Assembly (NCBI RefSeq): GCF_032884065.1
Contig: NC_088881.1
Location: 11,559,260 to 11,623,259 of the forward strand
DNA from: Artemia franciscana
Lineage: Eukaryota > Arthropoda > Branchiopoda > Anostraca > Artemiidae
Length of the DNA: 64,000 bases
Direction: 5' to 3'
A model generated the notes under the pieces. The model made no database searches and was not told the DNA's origin. It saw nothing but the letters and a program-made list of their open reading frames with translations. Numbering within the stretch: position 1 is the stretch's first letter; every line of letters begins with the position of its first letter. Below, in pieces: positions 59,779 to 64,000 of this stretch. The translations under genes and the position numbers were made by a program.

Positions 59779-62515
59779 AATGAATTGCGTTCAAATTATG
59801 TTTGTTTTAAGTTTCAATTTTGCTTTTGATTTTCAATTATGTTCGTTTTGAATTGTAAATTTATTCAAAGCATTTTCATTTAAAGTTTTAATTTTGTTAT
59901 GATTTTTGAACTATGTTCCTTCTGTAAGTTGAATTATGTTTGTTTTAAGTTTCAATTTTGCTTTGGATTTTCGAATTATGTTCGTTTTGAATTATGATTT
60001 GTATTCGAATCATGTTCGTTTTGAATTATAAATGGCATTCGAATAATGTTCGTTTTACCTTTCAATTTTGCTTTTGATTTTTGAATTATGTTCGTTTTGA
60101 ATTATGAATTGTGTTCAAATTATGTTCATTTAAGTTTCAATTTTGCTTTTGATTTTTGAATTATGTTCGTTTTAAATTATGAATTGTGTTCGAGTTACGT
60201 TCGTTTTAAGTTTCAATTTTACTTTTGATTTTTTAATTATATTCGAATTATGTTCGTTTTAAGTTTCAATTTTGCTTTTGATTTTTGAATTATCTTTATT
60301 TTGAATTATATTTTTCCGAACAATAATTCGAATTGTGTTCTAATTATGTCCGTTTTAAGTTTCAATTTTGCTTTTGACTTTTGAATTATGTTCGTTTTAA
60401 ATTATGAATTATGTTCGAATTTTGTTTGTTTTAAGTTTCAATTTTAATTTTGATTTTTGAATTATGTTCGTTTTGAATTATGAATTATGTTCGTTTTAAA
60501 TTTCAATTTTGCTTTTGATTTTTGATTTATTTTTGTTTTGAATTATGAATTATGTTCGAATTATGTTCTTTTTAAGTTTCAATTTTGCTTTTGATTTTTG
60601 AATTATGTCCGTTTTGAATTATGAATTGTGTTCAAATTATGTTCGTTTTAAGTTTCAATTTTGCTTTTGATTTTTAATTATGTTCGTTTTGAATTGTAAA
60701 TTTATTCAAAGCATGTTAATTTTAAGTTTTAATTGTGTTATGATTTTTGAACTATGTTCCTTCTGTAAGTTTGAATTATGTTCGTTTTAAGTTTCAATTG
60801 TGTTTTGATTTTTGGATTATGTTCGTTTCGAATCATAAATTGCTTTCGAATTATGTTCGTTTTAAGTTTCAATTTCGCTTTTCATTTTTGAATTGTGTTC
60901 ATTTTGAACTATGAATTATGTTCGAATTATATTCGTTTTAAGTTTCAATTTTTCTTTTGATTTTTGAATTATATTCGTTTTGAATTATGAATTATGTTCG
61001 AATTATGTTCGTTTTAAGTTTCAATTTTGCTTTTGATTTTTCAATTATGTCCGTTTTGAATTATGAATTGGGTTCAAATTATGTTCGTTTTAATTTTCAA
61101 TTTTGCTTTTGATTTTTAATTATGTTCGTTTTGAATTGTGAATTTATTCAAAGCATTTTCATTTTAAGTTTTAATTTTGTTATGATTTTTGAGCTATGTT
61201 CCTTCTATAAGTTTGAATTATGTTCGTTTTAAGTTTCAATTTTGCTTTTGATTTTTGAATTATATTCGTTTTGAATTATGATTTGTATTCGAATCATGTT
61301 CGTTTTGAATTATGAATTGCATTTGAATAATGTTCGTTTTAACTTTCAATTTTGCTTTTGATTTTTGAATTATGTTCGTTTTGAATTATGAATTGTGTTC
61401 AAATTATGTTCGTTTAAGTTTCAATTTTGCTTTTGATTTTTGAATTATGTTCGTTTTAAATTATGAATTATGTTCGAGTTATGTTCGTTTTAAGTTTCAA
61501 TTTTACTTTTGATTTTTTAATTACGTTCGTTTTGATTTATGAATTATATTCGAATTATGTTCGTTTTAAGTTTCAATTTTGCTTTTGATTTTTGAATTAT
61601 CTTTGTTTTTAATTATATTTTTTCGAACAATAATTCGAATTGTGTTCGAATTATGTCCGTTTTAAGTTTCAATTTTAATTTTGATTTTTGATTTATGTTC
61701 GTTTTGAATTATGAATTATGTTCGTTTTAAATTTCAATTTTGCTTTTGATTTTTGATTTATCTTTGTTTTGAATTATGAATTATTTTCGAATTATGTTCG
61801 TTTTAAGTTTCAATTTAACGTTTGATTTTTGAATTATCTTTGTTTTGAATTATGAATTACGTGCGAATTATGTTCTTCTAAAGTTTAAATTTTGCTATTG
61901 AGTTTTGAATTATTTTCATTTTGAATTATGAATTATGTTTGAATTATCTTCATGTTTTAAGTTTCAGTTTTGCTTTTGATTTTTATAGCAGAAAATTTTT
62001 GGTTCTTTAATTAAATAAAAAAAAGGTTTTTCAACTGTAAGAAGCGATATCAAAATTTAAAACGAACACAAATTATAATGTATATGAAAAATTTTGTCCC
62101 CTCATCAATACCTCTCTGTTTACGCAAAATATTTTTTTTTATCTTTTAATTTTTGAATTGTGTTTATTTTGAACTAGGAATTATGTTCGAATTATGTTCG
62201 TTTTAAGTTTCAATTTTGCTTATTATTGTTGAATTATGTTCGTTTTGAATTATAAAATATGTCTGAATTGTGCTCGATTTAAGTTTCAATTTTGCTTTTG
62301 ATTTTTGAATTATTTTCGTTTTTAATAGTGAATTATGTTCTAATTATGTTTGTTTAAAGTTTAAATTTGTTCGTTTTGAATAATGAATTATTTTCGAATT
62401 ATACTCGTTTTTTTCAGTTTTGCTTTTGAATTTCGAATTATGTTCGTTTTGATTTACGAATTATGTTGGAATTATCTTCAATTTTTAAGTATCAGTTTCG
62501 CTTTTGATTTCTATA
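59779..62515. repeat. TTCGTTTTAAGTTTCAATTTTGC tandem array
   Basis: A long array with a variable unit of about 50-100 bp built from two alternating phrases, GAATTATGTTCGTTTTGAAT and TTCGTTTTAAGTTTCAATTT followed by TGCTTTTGATTTTTGAATTA. A distinctive variant block (TTCAAAGCATTTTCATTTTA, then TGAACTATGTTCCTTCTGTA) occurs near 59865, 60690 and 61145, showing higher-order duplication. An FB palindrome arm interrupts it at about 62005-62130. The phrase TTCGTTTTAAGTTT followed by AAT is also the core of the FB end, so the array probably derives from that end. Confidence 0.92.
62005..62130. mobile_element. FB palindrome arm inside the tandem array
   Basis: TTTTTCAACTGTAAGAAGCG, AAATTTAAAACGAACACAAA and CCTCATCAATACCTCTCTG follow one FB arm. 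Array sequence continues on both sides. Confidence 0.7.
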
Positions 62516-62529
62516 ACAGAAAATTTTTG

Positions 62530-62885
62530 GTTTTTTATTAAATAAAACAAAAAAGGCTTTTCAACGTGTAAGAAGCAATATCAAAACTTAAAACGAACAG
62601 AAATTATAATATATATGAAAATTTTTGTCCTCTCCTCAATATCTCTCTGTTTCCGCAAAAAATTTTTTTTATAGAATTTCTTAAAAAAGCTTTTTATTCT
62701 AACTAAACAGTGCTTGTGTTTCAGGAGTCGTTCTTAAGGAATTCCGACACAAAATCCAATTTTGGTCTAAAGAGCGAGGTCTTGAGGAGGGGTAATCTTT
62801 TTCATATATGTAAATTTTTCTGTTCGTTTTAAGTTTTGATATTGCTCCTTACTTTGAAAAAACTTGTTTTTTATATAATTTCCGA
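62530..62885. mobile_element. FB end palindrome, diverged
   Basis: The left arm begins CTTTTCAACGTGTAAGAAGC and AAACTTAAAACGAACAGAAA. The right arm ends TTCTGTTCGTTTTAAGTTTT and GATATTGCTCCTTACTTTG, with AAAGAGCGAGGTCTTGAGGAG between. It joins the tandem array on the left to the C-rich module on the right. Confidence 0.75.
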
Positions 62886-63970
62886 TCGTTTTTAAACAAT
62901 ACCAAGAATCCCCCCTCCATGAAAGATTCTTTACCCCTACAGAATATTTCATTTTTGGCAGAAGTTCTTTCTACTCCCCTCCGTCACCCGGGAAATTCCT
63001 CCCAAGAAATTCCATACTAGCTGAAAATTCAACCCGGAAAATTTCTTGCAGACGATTCCAGGTGGAATTTTTTTCTTGGCTCACTTTCATTTGAAAAATA
63101 ATTTGATTTATGATCGTTTTTAAAATCACGCCCAAAATTCCCCTCTCTGTCGAAAAGCCTTCCCGCAAATAACCCTCCCCCACCCTCTGTTAGAAGGTTG
63201 TTCCGCAGAAAGTTCCCTCTGGAGAATTTATCCCGTGGAAAACTCCACTATAGAGAATTTCACATCTCCATCTCCATCTTTACATCTCCATATGTTAAAT
63301 TGGGTCTGTAATAAAAAACTAAGACAAATGAATATAATTTCTTATAGAAGTTCTGGGAAATTCCACGGGCGTAAAATTACCACTACAGAGTTCAACCCCA
63401 GAAAATTGCCTATCCATGAAAATTCTCCCCGTGGAAAATCCCCACGGTGGAAATCCTCACCCCAAAAAAAAGCTTCATTTCAAAAATATTTTAAGTTCTG
63501 ATTGTTTCTAAAATCACGCCAGAAAACCCCCTCTCTGTCGAAAAGCCTTCCCGCAAATAGCCCTTTTCTCACTCCCTAATAGAAGGTTGGCCGAAAGCTC
63601 CCTGTGGAAAGTTTATCCCGTGGAAAACTCCCCTATAGAGAATTTCTCTCGTGGAAAGTCCCACCTTCTGCTGAGAGATACTCAAGACAATTTCAACCCA
63701 ATAAATTTCCCCCGGAAAATTATACTTTACATCTCCACATGTGAAATTAAGTCGATAATGAAAAACTAAGAAAATAAACATAATTTCTTATAGAACTTCT
63801 GGCACATTCTCTGAGTGTAAAATTACCCCTAGAGAGTTCAACCCCAGAAAATTGTATCCCCATGAAAATTCTCCCCTTGAAAAATCCCCACGGTGGAAAT
63901 CCCCACCCCAAAAAAAGTATTGGTACACTTCCCAATAATTTGGGAAGTGTTTTTTGATCAGTCGACATTT
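62886..63970. repeat. C-rich module, partly duplicated
   Basis: Long version of the GGAAAATCCCC-type module. CCCTCTCTGTCGAAAAGCC at about 63141 recurs at about 63529, and GAGTTCAACCCCAGAAAATT at about 63387 recurs at about 63834, so a unit of about 390-450 bp is tandemly duplicated. A hairpin with 10-bp arms ACACTTCCCA and TGGGAAGTGT occurs at 63925-63950. The module continues to the window edge. The open frames on both strands here are repeat translations. Confidence 0.75.
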
Positions 63971-64000
63971 AGGAAAAAGGGGAGTGGAAGGGGGGGGGGC

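Overview
This window looks like nuclear DNA of an arthropod, most likely a crustacean, although the species cannot be fixed from sequence alone. It is AT-rich, has no operons, and is packed with transposon remnants, satellites and microsatellites. Only one conventional protein-coding gene is recognisable: a nicotinic acetylcholine receptor subunit on the minus strand. Four exons spread over about 55 kb match the arthropod beta1 subunit (Drosophila ARD type) and join in phase. They are 56349-56997 (Cys-loop, loop C region, TM1-TM3), 50830-50998 and 29222-29396 (cytoplasmic TM3-TM4 loop), and 2111-2272 (TM4 and stop). The introns between them are about 5.4, 21.4 and 26.9 kb. The 5' exons (signal peptide and most of the ligand-binding domain) must lie beyond position 64000.

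Almost everything else is intronic or 3' flanking repeat DNA. The dominant component is a repeat family of about 1.7 kb, here called FB, present as at least five long copies (5129-6866 +, 13343-15075 -, 21373-23655 +, 30955-32679 -, 46534-48236 +) plus many fragments. One end is a 22-bp hairpin next to AGTAAGGAGCGAC. The other end carries the same 13-mer inverted and opens a palindrome of about 280 bp. This layout resembles non-autonomous Helentron/HINE elements, but no Rep/helicase gene is present, so the class is inferred. A satellite at 59779-62515 seems to be built from a motif of the FB end.

Other mobile remnants are three copies of an RTE-like LINE, all ending at a trinucleotide repeat (2458-3350 -, 8790-9165 -, 9440-10905 +), a CR1/jockey-like LINE with an in-frame internal deletion and a probable target-site duplication (54779-56112 +), a DIRS-like tyrosine recombinase fragment (30080-30640 +), and decayed LINE pieces (45285-45890, 58601-59060). 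Region 38147-44623 is a diverged inverted repeat of about 6.5 kb whose two arms each carry C2H2 zinc-finger relics. Region 27696-28545 holds a string of decayed copies of the neighbouring receptor exon. Tandem arrays include a 111-bp satellite (12106-12963), a CAACTGAACCCC-type minisatellite (15829-16440 and, inverted, 20451-20765), an array with a 450-bp higher-order repeat (51545-53775), and several microsatellites.

All alignments were made by eye; coordinates of old repeats are approximate to tens of bases.
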